NCBI RefSeq assembly: GCF_011074795.1
Contig: NZ_JAAMPF010000010.1
Span: 1-64,000, forward strand
From: Marinobacter salicampi
Lineage (GTDB): Bacteria > Pseudomonadota > Gammaproteobacteria > Pseudomonadales > Oleiphilaceae
DNA length: 64,000 nucleotides
Direction: 5' to 3'
The stretch's first letter is position 1; each line of letters starts with the position of its first letter. A program made the position numbers and the translations under genes. Below are positions 34,788 to 44,925 of the stretch, piece after piece. The notes beneath the pieces were generated by a model. That model did not search any database and had not been told where the DNA came from. It saw nothing but the letters and a program-made list of their open reading frames with translations.

Positions 34788-36191
34788 TCAGCCCTGACTG
34801 TTCGAATCTGCCTGCCGTGCCCGGGGCGGGGGCGGCCGGCGGTCTCTGCCCGACTCTGCGGGTGCGCCCGACTGCGGCTTCTTGCCCGAGGCCTTTCCAG
34901 GCGCCTTGCCGGGTCCTTTGCCTGGACTCTTACCCGCTTTGGTAGCGGGCTTCTTGCTGCCTTTTAACTTACTCTTCCCGTCTTTCGAGCGCTTGGGCTT
35001 TTTGGGCTTGGTGACCTTTTTCACCTTGGCCGTCGGGTCCGGCGACACCGGCACGTTATGCTCCGGCTCAAAGCCGTTGATGGTGTCCCGGGTGATGCGT
35101 TTTTTCAGCAATCGCTCTATGGCCCTGAGCTCGACTACCTCGTCATGGCTCACCAGGGAAACTGCCCTGCCCTTGCTGCCGGCACGGCCGGTTCGCCCGA
35201 TCCGGTGGACATAGTCCTCCGCCGCACGGGGCAGGTCCACGTTGACGACCAGCGGCAGGCTTTCGATATCCAGCCCCCGGGCGGCCACGTCGGTGGCGAC
35301 CAGTATGCCGATCTTGCCTTCCTTGAAATCGTCCAGGGCCTTGGTCCGCATGGCCTGGGTACGGTCGCCGTGGATCGCGGTGCAGCGGATGCCATCGGCC
35401 CACAACTGACGTACCAGCTGGTCGCAGCCCTTTTTGGTCTTGACGAACACCAGCGCCTGGGACCAACCCTTGGTGCGGATCAGATGACTTAAAAGCTCAC
35501 CCTTGCGCTTCTTATCCACCGGGAACAGGCCGTGCTGGACGGTCGCCGCTGCAATCACTTTGGGACTCACGTCCACTTCCAGCGGCTGATGCATGAACCC
35601 GCGCCCGAGAATGCGGATGTCATCGGACAGGGTGGCTGAGAACAGCAGGTTCTGGCGCTTGGCGGGTAGCAGGTCCAGTATCTTGCGGATGTCGGCAAGG
35701 AAGCCCAGGTCCAGCATGCGGTCCGCTTCGTCCAGCACCAGGGCCTCTATCTGGTCGAATTTGACCGCGTTCTGGCGGTGCAGGTCCAGCAGCCGGCCCG
35801 GGGTGGCAACCAGAATGTCAGCACCCTTTCTGAGCTTCATCATCTGGGGATTGATGCGCACGCCGCCGTAGACCACTTCCGTGCGCAGGTTCAGCTCGCG
35901 CCCGTAGAGCACGGCACTGGCGCCGACCTGGGCCGCCAGCTCCCGTGTCGGCGTCAGAATCAGCACCCGCACCGAGTTGCTGCGTACAGGTTCGCCCGCA
36001 TTCAGGCGCTGAAGCAGCGGCAGCACGAAGGCGCCGGTCTTGCCGGTGCCGGTCTGGGCCGCGGCGAGCATGTCACGACCGGCCAGAATGCCGGGGATGG
36101 CCTGCTGCTGTATCGGCGAAGGCTCTTTATAGCCCTGGAGTTCAACGGCCTGGAGCAACGGCTCGATTAGTTCAAGTGAAGCGAATGACAT
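34788..36191 (-). CDS. rhlE: DEAD-box RNA helicase, RhlE type
   Basis: The 467-aa protein carries every helicase motif: Q motif (G-Y-K-E-P-S-P-I-Q), [31 protein letters not shown] and H-R-I-G-R-T-G-R. The tail (from about residue 380) is very basic, with repeated K-P-G-K-type segments ([12 protein letters not shown]), likely for RNA binding. Start ATG 36191 is chosen by homology and the AGGG six bases upstream; a frame open to 36323 is not conserved. RhlE proteins act in ribosome assembly and mRNA decay. Confidence 0.93.
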   Translation of the reverse strand: MSFASLELIEPLLQAVELQGYKEPSPIQQQAIPGILAGRDMLAAAQTGTGKTGAFVLPLLQRLNAGEPVRSNSVRVLILTPTRELAAQVGASAVLYGRELNLRTEVVYGGVRINPQMMKLRKGADILVATPGRLLDLHRQNAVKFDQIEALVLDEADRMLDLGFLADIRKILDLLPAKRQNLLFSATLSDDIRILGRGFMHQPLEVDVSPKVIAAATVQHGLFPVDKKRKGELLSHLIRTKGWSQALVFVKTKKGCDQLVRQLWADGIRCTAIHGDRTQAMRTKALDDFKEGKIGILVATDVAARGLDIESLPLVVNVDLPRAAEDYVHRIGRTGRAGSKGRAVSLVSHDEVVELRAIERLLKKRITRDTINGFEPEHNVPVSPDPTAKVKKVTKPKKPKRSKDGKSKLKGSKKPATKAGKSPGKGPGKAPGKASGKKPQSGAPAESGRDRRPPPPRARQADSNSQG

Positions 36192-36337
36192 GGATAACCC
36201 TGGCAAAGACCGGGGCGAGGACCCCGAAAGACGACTGAAAGCGAAGCAAATGAATGTGCCACTGGAACACAACCCGGCACTGGCTGGATTATACGGGTTT
36301 TCAGCCGTGCCGGGGGGCCTCATCGATTATTTATTCA

Positions 36338-36353
36338 CCGGCCCCACGGCCGG
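36338..36353 (-). terminator. Short GC hairpin after the DsbA-like gene
   Basis: CCGGCC (36338-36343) and GGCCGG (36348-36353) form a 6-bp stem with a CCAC loop. On the minus strand it is followed by TGAATAAAT. It lies just past the stop at 36364; termination is possible but the U-run is poor. Confidence 0.35.
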
Positions 36354-36363
36354 CTCACCCGGA

Positions 36364-37101
36364 CTATTGATCAGCCTTCGCCAGTTCCCGCTCCACCACC
36401 GCTGAGAGCTGGCCCCAGCCGGGCGAAGTCAGTGGAATGTTATCCACAAGGACCGTAGGGGTACTGGTCACCCGAAGCTGCATGGCAACCCGGCGGCTCT
36501 GTTCCACCGCGTCCCGGTGGAGCTCGGTGTTCAGGCACCGGCGGAACCGGCGCTCGTCCAGGCCCAGATCCCCGGCGTAACGGGCAAACACATCAACCGG
36601 TGAGCCGGATTTGCTCCACTCCGATTGGGCATCAAACAGTTGCTTGTGCATGGCCCAGTATTCGCCTTGATCGCTAGCGCATCGTGCTGCCTGGGCTGCA
36701 GGCATGGCGTTCTGATGCTGCTGCAGGGGCAGGTCGAAAAACACCAGGCGAACTTCGCCGGTGTCGATAAACTGCTCCTTGAGCTTTTCTGCCGCCGGCG
36801 CAAATCGGGCGCAGGCCGGGCACTGGTAGTCGGCAAATTCCCGCACCACCACAGGTGCGTCAGGCTCGCCGATGCTCACCCCGTAACGATCCAGGTCAGC
36901 CGGGAACGGATCCGCTGTGGCGGGGACCGACGGGAGGTCATCGGAGCCGGGCTGGGGCGCACGGGTCAGGTAAAAAACCACAATCACGATCACCACCAGC
37001 GCGACGACCACGCCGGCGATCAGTGGCGCCTTGCCCCGGCCCTTCTTGCCCGGCCCTGGTGCCGGGGCACCGGTATTGTGACGACGCTTAGCTTCACCCA
37101 T
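36364..37101 (-). CDS. Membrane-anchored DsbA-family thioredoxin-fold protein
   Basis: The 245-aa product begins with a basic Gly/Pro-rich segment (M-G-E-A-K-R-R-H) and a single membrane helix (about 27-46). A DsbA/Thioredoxin_4 domain with E-F-A-D-Y-Q-C-P-A-C-A-R-F (C-P-A-C redox centre near 94-97) faces the periplasm. The cis-proline loop V-T-S-T-P-T-V-L-V-D is present. It also has two further Cys in the helical insert (A-A-R-C-A-S and R-R-C-L-N). It likely oxidises or isomerises disulfides in exported proteins. GGAG precedes the ATG by five bases. Confidence 0.87.
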   Translation of the reverse strand: MGEAKRRHNTGAPAPGPGKKGRGKAPLIAGVVVALVVIVIVVFYLTRAPQPGSDDLPSVPATADPFPADLDRYGVSIGEPDAPVVVREFADYQCPACARFAPAAEKLKEQFIDTGEVRLVFFDLPLQQHQNAMPAAQAARCASDQGEYWAMHKQLFDAQSEWSKSGSPVDVFARYAGDLGLDERRFRRCLNTELHRDAVEQSRRVAMQLRVTSTPTVLVDNIPLTSPGWGQLSAVVERELAKADQ

Positions 37102-37173
37102 GATTTCTCCAGCAGTATTTGATGTTAGATTATGGTTCTTAAGTCATTCCGATCAATAGTAACAGGAGCCTCC

Positions 37174-38142
37174 ATGCCGGTCCCAACCTCATTAAGCGAT
37201 TCCCTTGCTCTGCCACTGATTGCAGCCCCGATGTTCCTGATCTCCGGTCCTGAACTGGCTCTTGCGTGCTGCAAGGCCGGCATTGTGGGGAGTTTTCCGG
37301 CCCTCAATCAGCGTACCAGCGAGGGCTTTGAGGACTGGCTCAAGCAGATGAACTCGGACCTGGCCTCCCACGCCGACAGCCGGCCCGAGCAGCCGGCGGC
37401 GCCCTATGCGGTCAATCTGATCGTCCATAAAACCAACCCGCGCTGGGAAGCCGACCTGGAGCTGTGCGTGAAATACAGGGTGCCAATTGTGATTACCTCA
37501 CTCGGCGCCGCCACCAAGGTGGTGGAGGCGGTTCACAGCTATGGCGGCCTGGTGTTCCATGATGTCACCAATCAAAAACATGCCCGCAAGGCAACGGAAG
37601 CCGGCGTAGACGGTATTATTGCGGTGGCCGCAGGCGCCGGTGGCCATGCGGGAACCGTCAACCCACTGGTACTGGTGCATGAAATACGGGAGGTGTTCGA
37701 CGGTACCCTGATACTGGCCGGTGCCCTTTCCCATGGCCAGGACCTTCTTGCAGCCCAGGCCATGGGCGCAGACCTTGGCTACATGGGCACCCGCTTCATC
37801 AACACAAGCGAATCACAGGCTGAAGCGGCCTATCAGGAGATGATCATCGAGGCGGTGTCCGGGGACATCATCCATACGCCGGCGGTGTCGGGAATTCCTG
37901 CAAGCTTCATGCGCCAGAGCCTGGAAGCCGGCGGCTTCCCCATGGACGAGCTGCACAAGCCCGGAACGGTAAACTATGGCGAAAAGCTCAAGCCGGTCAA
38001 TGATGAGGCCAAGGCCTGGAAGACCGTATGGTCGGCAGGCCAGGGGGTCAGTGCCATCCGGGATGTGGTGCCAACGGCGGAGTTGGTGAGCCGCCTCAGG
38101 CGGGAATATGAGGCCGCCAAAGCGAGGCTCTGCAAGGGCTAG
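37174..38142 (+). CDS. Nitronate monooxygenase (2-nitropropane dioxygenase family)
   Basis: The 322-aa flavoprotein resembles NMO (PF03060), which oxidises alkyl nitronates such as propionate 3-nitronate. Seen are L-P-L-I-A-A-P-M-F-L-I-S-G-P-E-L-A near residues 9-25, V-F-H-D-V-T-N-Q-K-H-A and I-I-A-V-A-A-G-A-G-G-H-A-G (FMN phosphate loop). G-A-L-S-H-G and M-G-T-R-F-I follow. The start ATG 37174 has AGGAG five bases upstream. Other class members act as enoyl reductases, so the substrate is unproven. Confidence 0.87.
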   Translation: MPVPTSLSDSLALPLIAAPMFLISGPELALACCKAGIVGSFPALNQRTSEGFEDWLKQMNSDLASHADSRPEQPAAPYAVNLIVHKTNPRWEADLELCVKYRVPIVITSLGAATKVVEAVHSYGGLVFHDVTNQKHARKATEAGVDGIIAVAAGAGGHAGTVNPLVLVHEIREVFDGTLILAGALSHGQDLLAAQAMGADLGYMGTRFINTSESQAEAAYQEMIIEAVSGDIIHTPAVSGIPASFMRQSLEAGGFPMDELHKPGTVNYGEKLKPVNDEAKAWKTVWSAGQGVSAIRDVVPTAELVSRLRREYEAAKARLCKG

Positions 38143-38259
38143 CCCCCAATGCTAACGACGCTTGGTGGGATCCGAAAGCGGCACCAGGCCTTTCGCCGAA
38201 CCGGGTCCCTTGCCCATAAAGTTCAGCCTAAGGTTGCCTGAGAGGAGCCGACCTGGGGC

Positions 38260-38685
38260 TCAATCATGTCCGCCGACGAAGCCATAGTCAGTACGGCGAC
38301 GCTTCAGGCCGGCAAGCGCAGGTGAGGCCCCCACGGACGCTTTACGCCTGTTGAAGGGCGCCTGTGCCTCCGCGGGTCGGTACGCGGTACGCCGTAATAG
38401 TATTTCCCTGGTCTCATTACAGAGCGTAGCCAGACCCGACGTCAGAAGCTCGTCCAGTACCCTGTCAGGTGCCAGCACGCGCTCACCAGTCCAGACCAAT
38501 CCCTCGAAGCCTGCCAGCTCATCAGAGTTCAGCAGCAATATGGCGGGCTCCCCATGGGCGTCAAGAAAGCGGGGCTCGGTGAGCCAGCAATGGATGACCT
38601 TGCGGGTACCCGGCGACAGCATGCTGGCGGCAAGCTCCGTAGGCACCCATCGGGTTGGGCCGGTACGCCCCAGGAAAAAGGTCAT
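38260..38685 (-). CDS. Short DUF6502-like paralog
   Basis: The 141-aa product resembles the middle of the gene immediately upstream. K-V-I-H-C-W-L-T-E-P-R-F-L-D-A-H-G-E-P-A and V-L-D-E-L-L-T-S-G-L-A-T-L with L-R-R-T-A-Y align with V-V-S-G-W-V-R-D-P-D-F-Q-D-P-E-G-A-P-A, V-L-D-E-L-I-R-V-G-V-V-E and L-R-K-N-A-Y there. It lacks the first third and the C-terminal part of that protein and ends in a basic tail. The start overlaps the upstream stop (ATGA), so the two are coupled. No function is known. Confidence 0.7.
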   Translation of the reverse strand: MTFFLGRTGPTRWVPTELAASMLSPGTRKVIHCWLTEPRFLDAHGEPAILLLNSDELAGFEGLVWTGERVLAPDRVLDELLTSGLATLCNETREILLRRTAYRPAEAQAPFNRRKASVGASPALAGLKRRRTDYGFVGGHD

Positions 38686-39560
38686 TGTGACGACTTCCCG
38701 CCAGAGGAGCCCGCTTTGCTGACCACGTCTTTCTGAACCGGATCTTCCAAATAAAACACACCAACCCTCGTCCTGACCTGTTTTTCACCGACGGCGGTCC
38801 GCGGCACCTCCCTGACATAGGGTGCCAGCCATCTGTCCAGGGTCTTGAGCAGCTCCTGTGACTTGCTGGCAGCGAGGGCCCGCCACTGGGCCATGATCTC
38901 AGGCGGGACGTTGTTGTAGGTCAATGTACGCTGGAAAAGGGGTTCCCGTTCACTGGCCAGGTTATGGTCGATGACGGCAATAAGGTCGCCGACGTCCTCA
39001 CCAAAAATGGCCAGCATTTCGCTGTCATCGCCGGCGGGGATATAGGCATTCTTGCGCAGCACCAGCTGGTCCGACTGTTCAACCACGCCGACCCTGATCA
39101 GCTCATCAAGCACTGCCCGCGGGGTCATATCGCCACTGTAGCGCTTTACCAGCTCGGGAAAACCGTGGCGGGCTTTAAAATCGAGCCTTGCGGGCGCTCC
39201 CTCGGGGTCCTGAAAATCCGGGTCACGGACCCAGCCCGAGACTACCCGCGATGCCCTGTTGAGGTGGCTACCGGCGGTATGGTCTGAGACCTCGGGACCT
39301 GCTTCCCGAAGGCGCCTGATTTCCTTGCGGGTCAGCCCGGTCAGCACGGCTGCTTTTGAATCCGTGGGCTTACGGCGGTTGTGCCGAAAGTCTTCATAGG
39401 CTGCTTCCACATAGGCTCGCTTAACCAGTTCGGAGAATTCACCAAAGGCGATGCCGTTGCGCAATAGCAGCCGGGCCAGGGGCCGCAGAATTCTGGCCAG
39501 GGCACGATGTAGCTGATTGGTATGAGTCGGTAACATAAATTGGGAAAATTTTCCCATCAT
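38682..39560 (-). CDS. DUF6502 family protein
   Basis: The 292-aa protein matches my recollection of DUF6502. It has an N-terminal helical segment (L-A-R-I-L-R-P-L-A-R-L-L-L-R-N-G-I-A-F-G-E-F-S-E-L-V-K) that could be a winged-helix region, then T-G-L-T-R-K-E-I-R-R-L-R. The W-V-R-D-P-D-F-Q central block and a coiled C-terminus follow. No enzyme motif is seen. The start is uncertain: ATG 39560 or the adjacent ATG 39557, with no ribosome binding site. A TATACT -10-like sequence lies only five bases before the ATG, hinting at a leaderless message. A 16-bp perfect palindrome covers the first codons. Confidence 0.72.
   Translation of the reverse strand: MMGKFSQFMLPTHTNQLHRALARILRPLARLLLRNGIAFGEFSELVKRAYVEAAYEDFRHNRRKPTDSKAAVLTGLTRKEIRRLREAGPEVSDHTAGSHLNRASRVVSGWVRDPDFQDPEGAPARLDFKARHGFPELVKRYSGDMTPRAVLDELIRVGVVEQSDQLVLRKNAYIPAGDDSEMLAIFGEDVGDLIAVIDHNLASEREPLFQRTLTYNNVPPEIMAQWRALAASKSQELLKTLDRWLAPYVREVPRTAVGEKQVRTRVGVFYLEDPVQKDVVSKAGSSGGKSSQ
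39541..39556. promoter_or_regulatory. Perfect palindrome at the start of the DUF6502 gene
   Basis: TGGGAAAATTTTCCCA is a 16-bp perfect palindrome directly inside the first codons. A related imperfect palindrome TTTGGGAATTTAGTACCAAA lies just upstream at 39571-39590. Together they could form an operator overlapping the start site. Confidence 0.4.
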
Positions 39561-39690
39561 AAAAAGTATATTTGGGAATTTAGTACCAAAATCACTATAA
39601 GTCCAGCGTTATCACGCCACCTATTTGTGAACTTTCCGGTTAGACTGGCGTAAAGGATTGAACACTCGAGTAAAACAGGCAGGACAAAAC

Positions 39691-39864
39691 ATGCTGGGAT
39701 TCTTGAAAGGCGACCCTAAAAGGAAGCTGCAGAAAGACTATGAGAAGAAACTGACCGAGGCCATGCAAGCCCAGCGCAACGGCGACATACGGACTTACTC
39801 CGTGTTGTCCCAGGAAGCTGAGGCCATGTATGCAAGGCTCCAGGAAATGGAAAAGCAGGCCTGA
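39691..39864 (+). CDS. Small DUF6435-type protein
   Basis: The 57-aa protein begins M-L-G-F-L-K-G-D-P-K-R-K-L-Q-K and continues M-Q-A-Q-R-N-G-D-I-R-T-Y-S-V-L-S, patterns I recall from the small DUF6435 family. It is helical and charged, with no known function. The start ATG 39691 has AGGA six bases upstream; a TTG-initiated extension to 39658 is unlikely. Confidence 0.75.
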   Translation: MLGFLKGDPKRKLQKDYEKKLTEAMQAQRNGDIRTYSVLSQEAEAMYARLQEMEKQA

Positions 39865-39899
39865 CCTGCCCTCACCTCGCGGTGGAGTTCAGCGGCTAA

Positions 39900-40241
39900 C
39901 TAACTCTCCCGCATGAACTGATGCAACTGCCGACGCAGGCGCTCCACCTCGCGCCGGAGCTGGTGGACATCGTCCAGAAGCTCCAGGGACATGGCCAGGC
40001 CGGGCAGGTTCATCTTGAGGTCCCGCTGCAGTCGCTGGGCTTTGCGAAGCCTGGCCAGGGCATCCAGATCGAATTCCCAGTCCCGGGGTGACACCTCGGT
40101 CACCGGTGCAATCACACCGTAGTTGACCAGTTTGATCACATACTCGGCATGGACCTCGCCGTGCTCGCATAACTCAAGCAGCGTGAAGGTGACTGACGGG
40201 TCCACGGTTACTCTTGGGGCTTCATCGTCTCGACGTGCCAT
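39900..40241 (-). CDS. cbpM: Chaperone modulator CbpM
   Basis: The 113-aa product is a MerR-like helical protein that binds the J domain of CbpA and inhibits it. It shows F-T-L-L-E-L-C-E-H-G-E-V-H-A-E-Y-V-I-K-L-V-N-Y-G and the F-D-L-D-A-L-A-R-L-R-K-A-Q-R-L-Q-R-D-L helix, followed by a coiled C-terminus. GGGAG lies before the ATG. It follows cbpA by 15 bp, the standard arrangement. Confidence 0.9.
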   Translation of the reverse strand: MARRDDEAPRVTVDPSVTFTLLELCEHGEVHAEYVIKLVNYGVIAPVTEVSPRDWEFDLDALARLRKAQRLQRDLKMNLPGLAMSLELLDDVHQLRREVERLRRQLHQFMRES

Positions 40242-40256
40242 GATCTAGTCTCCCGA

Positions 40257-41228
40257 TCACATCTTCATCATCTGGCTGCGAGGGTCGAAATCGCTCTCGA
40301 CCTCGGCAAGTTCGCGATAGAGGGCTTCCGCTTTTTCGCTGTGTTCCCGGGGCAGAACCACCTGCAGAATGACAATCTGGTCCCCTGCCGGCTTGCCGGG
40401 AAAGCCTTTGCCCTTGAGCCTGAGTTTCTGGCCGCTGGTGGAGCCTTTGGGAATCTTGAGATTGACCCGCGAGCCCACCGTCGGCACCGGCACACTGGCG
40501 CCGAGAGCGGCTTCCCAGGGCGCAATGGGCAGGGTGAGCTGGATATCACGACCGTCAACGGTGAACACCGGATGGGGTGCTAGCTCCACTTCAATAAACA
40601 GATCACCGTTTTCGCCACCGCCTACGCCCGGAGAGCCCTGGCCCTTGAGACGGATATGCTGGCCCTCCCGCATACCGGCGGGAATCTTGACCTTCAGGGT
40701 CTTGCGGCGATTAACGGGCCTGCCCTGGGGGTCGGCTTCCGTAACATTGAAGCTGACCTGCTTTTCACAGCCATTAAGCGCTTCTTCCAGGAACAGGGCA
40801 ATGCGAGCGTGCACATCTTCCCCCCGCATCCGCATGCTCTGGCTATAACCGAAGCCGCCCGGGCCCGCACCACGGCGGCGGCCGCCTTCACCAAATATGG
40901 ATTCGAAGAAGTCACTGAACTGTTCAGCATTGGCTTCGGTGTAACCACCACCGCCAAAGGGCGACCGACTCTGCCAGCCGGGAGGTGGCTCGAAGGAGCC
41001 GTCACTCTGGGCGCCGTATTTACGCAACTGGTCGTATTCTGCCCGCTTGTCCGGGTCTTTCAGTACCTCGTAGGCTTCACCGATATCCTTGAAGCGGTCC
41101 TCGGCGTTGGGCTCCTTGCTGACATCGGGATGGTATTTCCGCGCCAGCTTGCGGTACGCCTTCTTGATCTCCTCGGACGACGCCGACTCGCTCACATCAA
41201 GCGCTGAGTAGTAATCCTTGAAGTCCAT
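40257..41228 (-). CDS. cbpA: Curved DNA-binding DnaJ-type co-chaperone CbpA
   Basis: The 323-aa protein has a J domain at 4-70 (D-Y-Y-S-A-L-D-V, the H-P-D motif in Y-H-P-D-V-S). A Gly/Phe-rich linker follows (F-G-G-G-G-Y, G-P-G-G-F-G-Y), then two DnaJ C-terminal substrate-binding domains ([19 protein letters not shown] near 180). No zinc finger is present, as in CbpA. It stimulates DnaK and can bind curved DNA. GAGG lies five bases before the ATG. Confidence 0.94.
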   Translation of the reverse strand: MDFKDYYSALDVSESASSEEIKKAYRKLARKYHPDVSKEPNAEDRFKDIGEAYEVLKDPDKRAEYDQLRKYGAQSDGSFEPPPGWQSRSPFGGGGYTEANAEQFSDFFESIFGEGGRRRGAGPGGFGYSQSMRMRGEDVHARIALFLEEALNGCEKQVSFNVTEADPQGRPVNRRKTLKVKIPAGMREGQHIRLKGQGSPGVGGGENGDLFIEVELAPHPVFTVDGRDIQLTLPIAPWEAALGASVPVPTVGSRVNLKIPKGSTSGQKLRLKGKGFPGKPAGDQIVILQVVLPREHSEKAEALYRELAEVESDFDPRSQMMKM

Positions 41229-41453
41229 TGCTGCCTCGCGTTTGAACAGTAAAACAACCAGAACAGGCTGTGTTCTCTACCCGATACAATTGATGCAATG
41301 CCTGAGAATACAAGTCGGGGCGGAGAAGGAGTGTTGACTGGGGTCAGGAAAAGCGGCAATTACAGAGAGGCAGGAACCCGGCAAGCCGGGCAGAAGGCTG
41401 AGCTGCCTGGCCCGGAGCGAAATCGCCCGGGCTCAGGCCAACCCGTTCAGAAC

Positions 41454-42518
41454 TCAGTTTACTTTGGGATCCAGCTCGCCACGCTCGTAGCGTCCGAACA
41501 TTTCCTCCAGGTTCATGGGCTTGATCTTGCTGGCGTTACCGGCGGTGCCGAAGGCTTCGTAACGGGCGACACACACCTCGTTCATCGCCTTGACCGACTC
41601 TTTCAGGTATTTCCGCGGGTCGAACTCAGCCGGGTTCTTGGCCAGGAAACGCCGGATGGAGCCGGTGCTTGCCAGACGCAGGTCGGTATCGATGTTGACC
41701 TTGCGAACCCCGTGCTTGATACCCTCGACGATTTCGGACACCGGCACGCCGTAGGTTTCGGGGATCTCGCCACCGTACTGGTTGATGATCTCCAGCCACT
41801 CCTGGGGCACCGAGCTGGAGCCGTGCATGACCAGGTGGGTGTCCGGAATGCGCTTGTGGATGGCGCGGATCTGGTCGATGGCCAGGATGTCACCGGTCGG
41901 TGGCCGGGTGAACTTGTAGGCGCCGTGACTGGTGCCGATGGCGATGGCCAGGGCGTCCACGTGGGTTCTCTTGACGAAGTCGGCCGCTTCCTCGGGATCG
42001 GTTAGCATCTGGCTGTGATCCAGGGTGCCTTCTGCACCAATGCCGTCTTCCTCACCGGCCTGCCCTGTCTCCAGGGAACCCAGGCAGCCCAGCTCGCCTT
42101 CCACAGAAACGCCGCAGGCGTGGGCCATGTCCACGGTACGACGGGTGACATCCACGTTGTACTCGTAATCCATGGGCGTCTTGCCGTCTTCGCCCAGGGA
42201 GCCGTCCATCATCACCGAGCTGAAGCCCAGTTGGATCGACCGCTGGCAGATGGCCGGGCTGGTGCCATGATCCTGGTGCATGACCACCGGAATATGAGGA
42301 AACTCTTCCACCGCCGCCAGTATCAGGTGACGCAGGAACGGGGCACCGGCGTATTTGCGGGCGCCGGCGGACGCCTGCACGATCACCGGGGAGTCGGTCT
42401 TGTCGGCCGCCTCCATGATTGCACGCATCTGTTCAAGGTTGTTGACGTTGAACGCAGGCACTCCGTAACCATGCTCAGCTGCATGGTCGAGCAACTGGCG
42501 CATCGAAATAAGGGCCAT
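41454..42518 (-). CDS. fba: Class II fructose-bisphosphate aldolase
   Basis: The 354-aa enzyme reversibly cleaves fructose-1,6-bisphosphate to DHAP and glyceraldehyde-3-phosphate (EC 4.1.2.13), using Zn2+. Motifs: [13 protein letters not shown] near 18, H-Q-D-H-G-T-S near 81-87 (zinc His and catalytic Asp), and [26 protein letters not shown] and K-V-N-I-D-T-D-L-R follow. It is of the Calvin-cycle (CbbA-like) subtype. AGGAG lies seven bases before the ATG. It is last in the tkt-epd-pgk-fba cluster. Confidence 0.97.
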   Translation of the reverse strand: MALISMRQLLDHAAEHGYGVPAFNVNNLEQMRAIMEAADKTDSPVIVQASAGARKYAGAPFLRHLILAAVEEFPHIPVVMHQDHGTSPAICQRSIQLGFSSVMMDGSLGEDGKTPMDYEYNVDVTRRTVDMAHACGVSVEGELGCLGSLETGQAGEEDGIGAEGTLDHSQMLTDPEEAADFVKRTHVDALAIAIGTSHGAYKFTRPPTGDILAIDQIRAIHKRIPDTHLVMHGSSSVPQEWLEIINQYGGEIPETYGVPVSEIVEGIKHGVRKVNIDTDLRLASTGSIRRFLAKNPAEFDPRKYLKESVKAMNEVCVARYEAFGTAGNASKIKPMNLEEMFGRYERGELDPKVN

Positions 42519-42583
42519 GAAAAATCTCCTCGTTAATACAATCTACTGCCGGGCCTCCAGATGCGGCCCGGCGCTATCGCATG

Positions 42584-43744
42584 TCAGTGGCCGCGTTCTT
42601 CCAGAACCGCAACCGCTGGCAGCACTTTACCTTCCACAAACTCCAGGAAGGCACCTCCCCCAGTGGAAATATAGGAAATCTGATCAGCAATGCCGTACTT
42701 GTCGATGGCCGCGACGGTATCACCACCGCCGGCCAGAGAGAAGGCATCACTTTCAGCGATGGCATGGGCCAAAGCCTTGGTACCATGACCGAACTGCTCG
42801 AACTCGAACACACCCACAGGTCCGTTCCACAGTATGGTCCTGGACGACTTGAGCAACTGGGCAAACTCGCTGGCGGTCTGGGGACCGACATCTAGAATCA
42901 TCTCGTCGTCTGCCACATCGTCTATGGCCTTGACCACCGCTTCGGCGTCTTCAGAGAACGCTTTCGCAACCACAACGTCCCTGGGCAGCGGGATGTTCAC
43001 GCGGCCGGCAATCTCTTTGGCGGTTTCGACCAAGTCATGCTCGCACAGAGACTTGCCGACAGAATAACCGGCCGCGGCCAGGAAAGTATTGGCTATACCG
43101 CCGCCGACGATCAACTGGTCACAGATACGGGACAGGGCGATGAGCACGTCGAGCTTGGTGGACACCTTGGAGCCTCCGACAATGGCCACCACCGGCTGGG
43201 TGGGCGCATCCAGGGCCTTGGTCAGGGCTTCAAGTTCAGCCGCCAGCAAGGGGCCGGCGCAGGCTTCCGGCGCAAACCGGGCAACACCGTGGGTCGAAGC
43301 CTGGGCGCGGTGGGCAGTACCAAACGCATCCATCACATAGACGTCGCACAGTGCAGCGTATTTGCGGGCCAGGTCTTCATCATCCTTTTTCTCGCCTTTG
43401 TTGAAACGGACGTTCTCGAACAGCACCACTTCCCCGTCCGCAAGCTCAATGCCGTCCAGGTAATCCTTGGCAAGCCGGACCTCCTGACCCAGCAGGCCGG
43501 ACAGGTGCTCCGCCACCGGTTTCATGGAGGAGGCTTCGTCAAACACACCCTCTTCCGGTCGGCCCAGGTGGGACATCAGCATGACCCGGCCGCCGGCTTC
43601 GATAGCTGCCTTGATGGTGGGCAGTGAGGCACGGATACGGGCGTCGCTGGTGACCTTGCCGTCCTTGACCGGCACGTTGAGGTCTTCCCGGATTAGCACG
43701 CGCTTACCGGCAAGATCCAGATCAGTCATCTTCTTAATGGCCAT
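42584..43744 (-). CDS. pgk: Phosphoglycerate kinase
   Basis: The 386-aa enzyme transfers phosphate between 1,3-bisphosphoglycerate and ADP (EC 2.7.2.3). It has [10 protein letters not shown] (substrate-binding), M-L-M-S-H-L-G-R-P and [12 protein letters not shown]. The C-terminal A-G-G-G-D-T-V-A-A nucleotide motif and S-T-G-G-G-A-F-L-E are also present. The length is standard. It sits 126 bp after epd and 65 bp before fba in a glycolysis/gluconeogenesis cluster. Confidence 0.98.
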   Translation of the reverse strand: MAIKKMTDLDLAGKRVLIREDLNVPVKDGKVTSDARIRASLPTIKAAIEAGGRVMLMSHLGRPEEGVFDEASSMKPVAEHLSGLLGQEVRLAKDYLDGIELADGEVVLFENVRFNKGEKKDDEDLARKYAALCDVYVMDAFGTAHRAQASTHGVARFAPEACAGPLLAAELEALTKALDAPTQPVVAIVGGSKVSTKLDVLIALSRICDQLIVGGGIANTFLAAAGYSVGKSLCEHDLVETAKEIAGRVNIPLPRDVVVAKAFSEDAEAVVKAIDDVADDEMILDVGPQTASEFAQLLKSSRTILWNGPVGVFEFEQFGHGTKALAHAIAESDAFSLAGGGDTVAAIDKYGIADQISYISTGGGAFLEFVEGKVLPAVAVLEERGH

Positions 43745-43869
43745 AATGCTTCTCTTCCTTAATTGTCAGGGTTGAATTCAGGCATCTGATCCGTGACCAG
43801 ACTGCTCACCCAGAGCACAAGGGCTGCCTCCCAGGTCTTGCGCCCGGGTGTCCTGACAGCGTCCATTGA

Positions 43870-44925
43870 TCATTTGTCGGCCTCACCGTCGTCCTGCAGG
43901 CAGAGCCAACTCCGGCTCACATCCAGCATGCGGTTGGCAAAACCCCATTCGTTATCAAACCAGCACAGCACTTTTACCATCCGCCCGCCGGTCACCCGGG
44001 TCTGACCACCATCCACAATGCCCGAGCGCGGGTCGTGATTGAAATCACAGCTGGCCAGCAATTCATCGGTGTAGCCCAGGATGCCACGTAGCGGCCCTAC
44101 CGAGGCGGCTTCCTTCAGCAGGTCATTCACCGCCTCGATGGTGGTCGCTTCCCGGACGTTCACAGTGAGGTCGATGGCAGACACGTTCATGGTGGGTACA
44201 CGCATGGCGACCGAACTGAACCGCCCTTCCATCTCCGGCAGCAGGCGTTCTATGCCCCGGGCCAGGCCGGTATCCACAGGCACGATGTTCTGCAGTGCGC
44301 TGCGGGTGCGCCGCAGGTCCTGATGATGGTAGGCATCAATGACCGGCTGGTCGTTCATGGCGGCATGGATGGTGGTGGTGTTGCCGAACTCCACGCCCAA
44401 TGCCTCGTCCAGCGCCTTGATCACCGGCACGATGCAGTTGGTGGTACAGGAGGCGCTGGAAACGATCCGGTCGGTCACCTGAAGGTCGCCTTCATTGATA
44501 CCGAACACCACCGTTCGGTCCACATCGGATTCCGCCGGCTGGGAAAAAAGTAACCGGCCGGCTCCGGCACCCAGGTGAACCTCGGCGGTATCGCGGCTGG
44601 AAAACGAGCCGGAGCATTCCAACACCAGATCCACCCTGAGGAGACCCCAGGGCAAATGGGACGGATCTTCCTGACTGACCACCTCGATACGATCGCCGTT
44701 GATGATCAGTACCTCGTCTTCAACCCGGACATCGCCCTGGAAACGCCCATGGGTCGAATCATACTTGGTCAGGTGGGCGATGGTGTCGATATCCGACAGC
44801 TCATTGATCGCCACCACCTGTAGACGGTCCCGGTAGCCGTTTTCGTAGATCGCGCGCAGCACACACTGGCCAATACGGCCATAACCATTGATCGCGATAC
44901 GATAGGGCGCCTTGGGTCGACTCAT
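43870..44925 (-). CDS. epd: Erythrose-4-phosphate / glyceraldehyde-3-phosphate dehydrogenase
   Basis: The 351-aa GapA-like dehydrogenase has I-A-I-N-G-Y-G-R-I-G-Q (NAD site), the active-site S-A-S-C-T-T-N-C near 160-167 and W-F-D-N-E-W-G-F-A near the end. The G-Y-G-R rather than G-F-G-R, and its place between tkt and pgk, match epd of Escherichia coli, which supplies 4-phosphoerythronate for pyridoxal phosphate synthesis. It may also serve as a gluconeogenic GAPDH. ATG 44925 shares one base with the tkt stop (TGATG); a TTG three bases earlier is less likely. Confidence 0.88.
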   Translation of the reverse strand: MSRPKAPYRIAINGYGRIGQCVLRAIYENGYRDRLQVVAINELSDIDTIAHLTKYDSTHGRFQGDVRVEDEVLIINGDRIEVVSQEDPSHLPWGLLRVDLVLECSGSFSSRDTAEVHLGAGAGRLLFSQPAESDVDRTVVFGINEGDLQVTDRIVSSASCTTNCIVPVIKALDEALGVEFGNTTTIHAAMNDQPVIDAYHHQDLRRTRSALQNIVPVDTGLARGIERLLPEMEGRFSSVAMRVPTMNVSAIDLTVNVREATTIEAVNDLLKEAASVGPLRGILGYTDELLASCDFNHDPRSGIVDGGQTRVTGGRMVKVLCWFDNEWGFANRMLDVSRSWLCLQDDGEADK

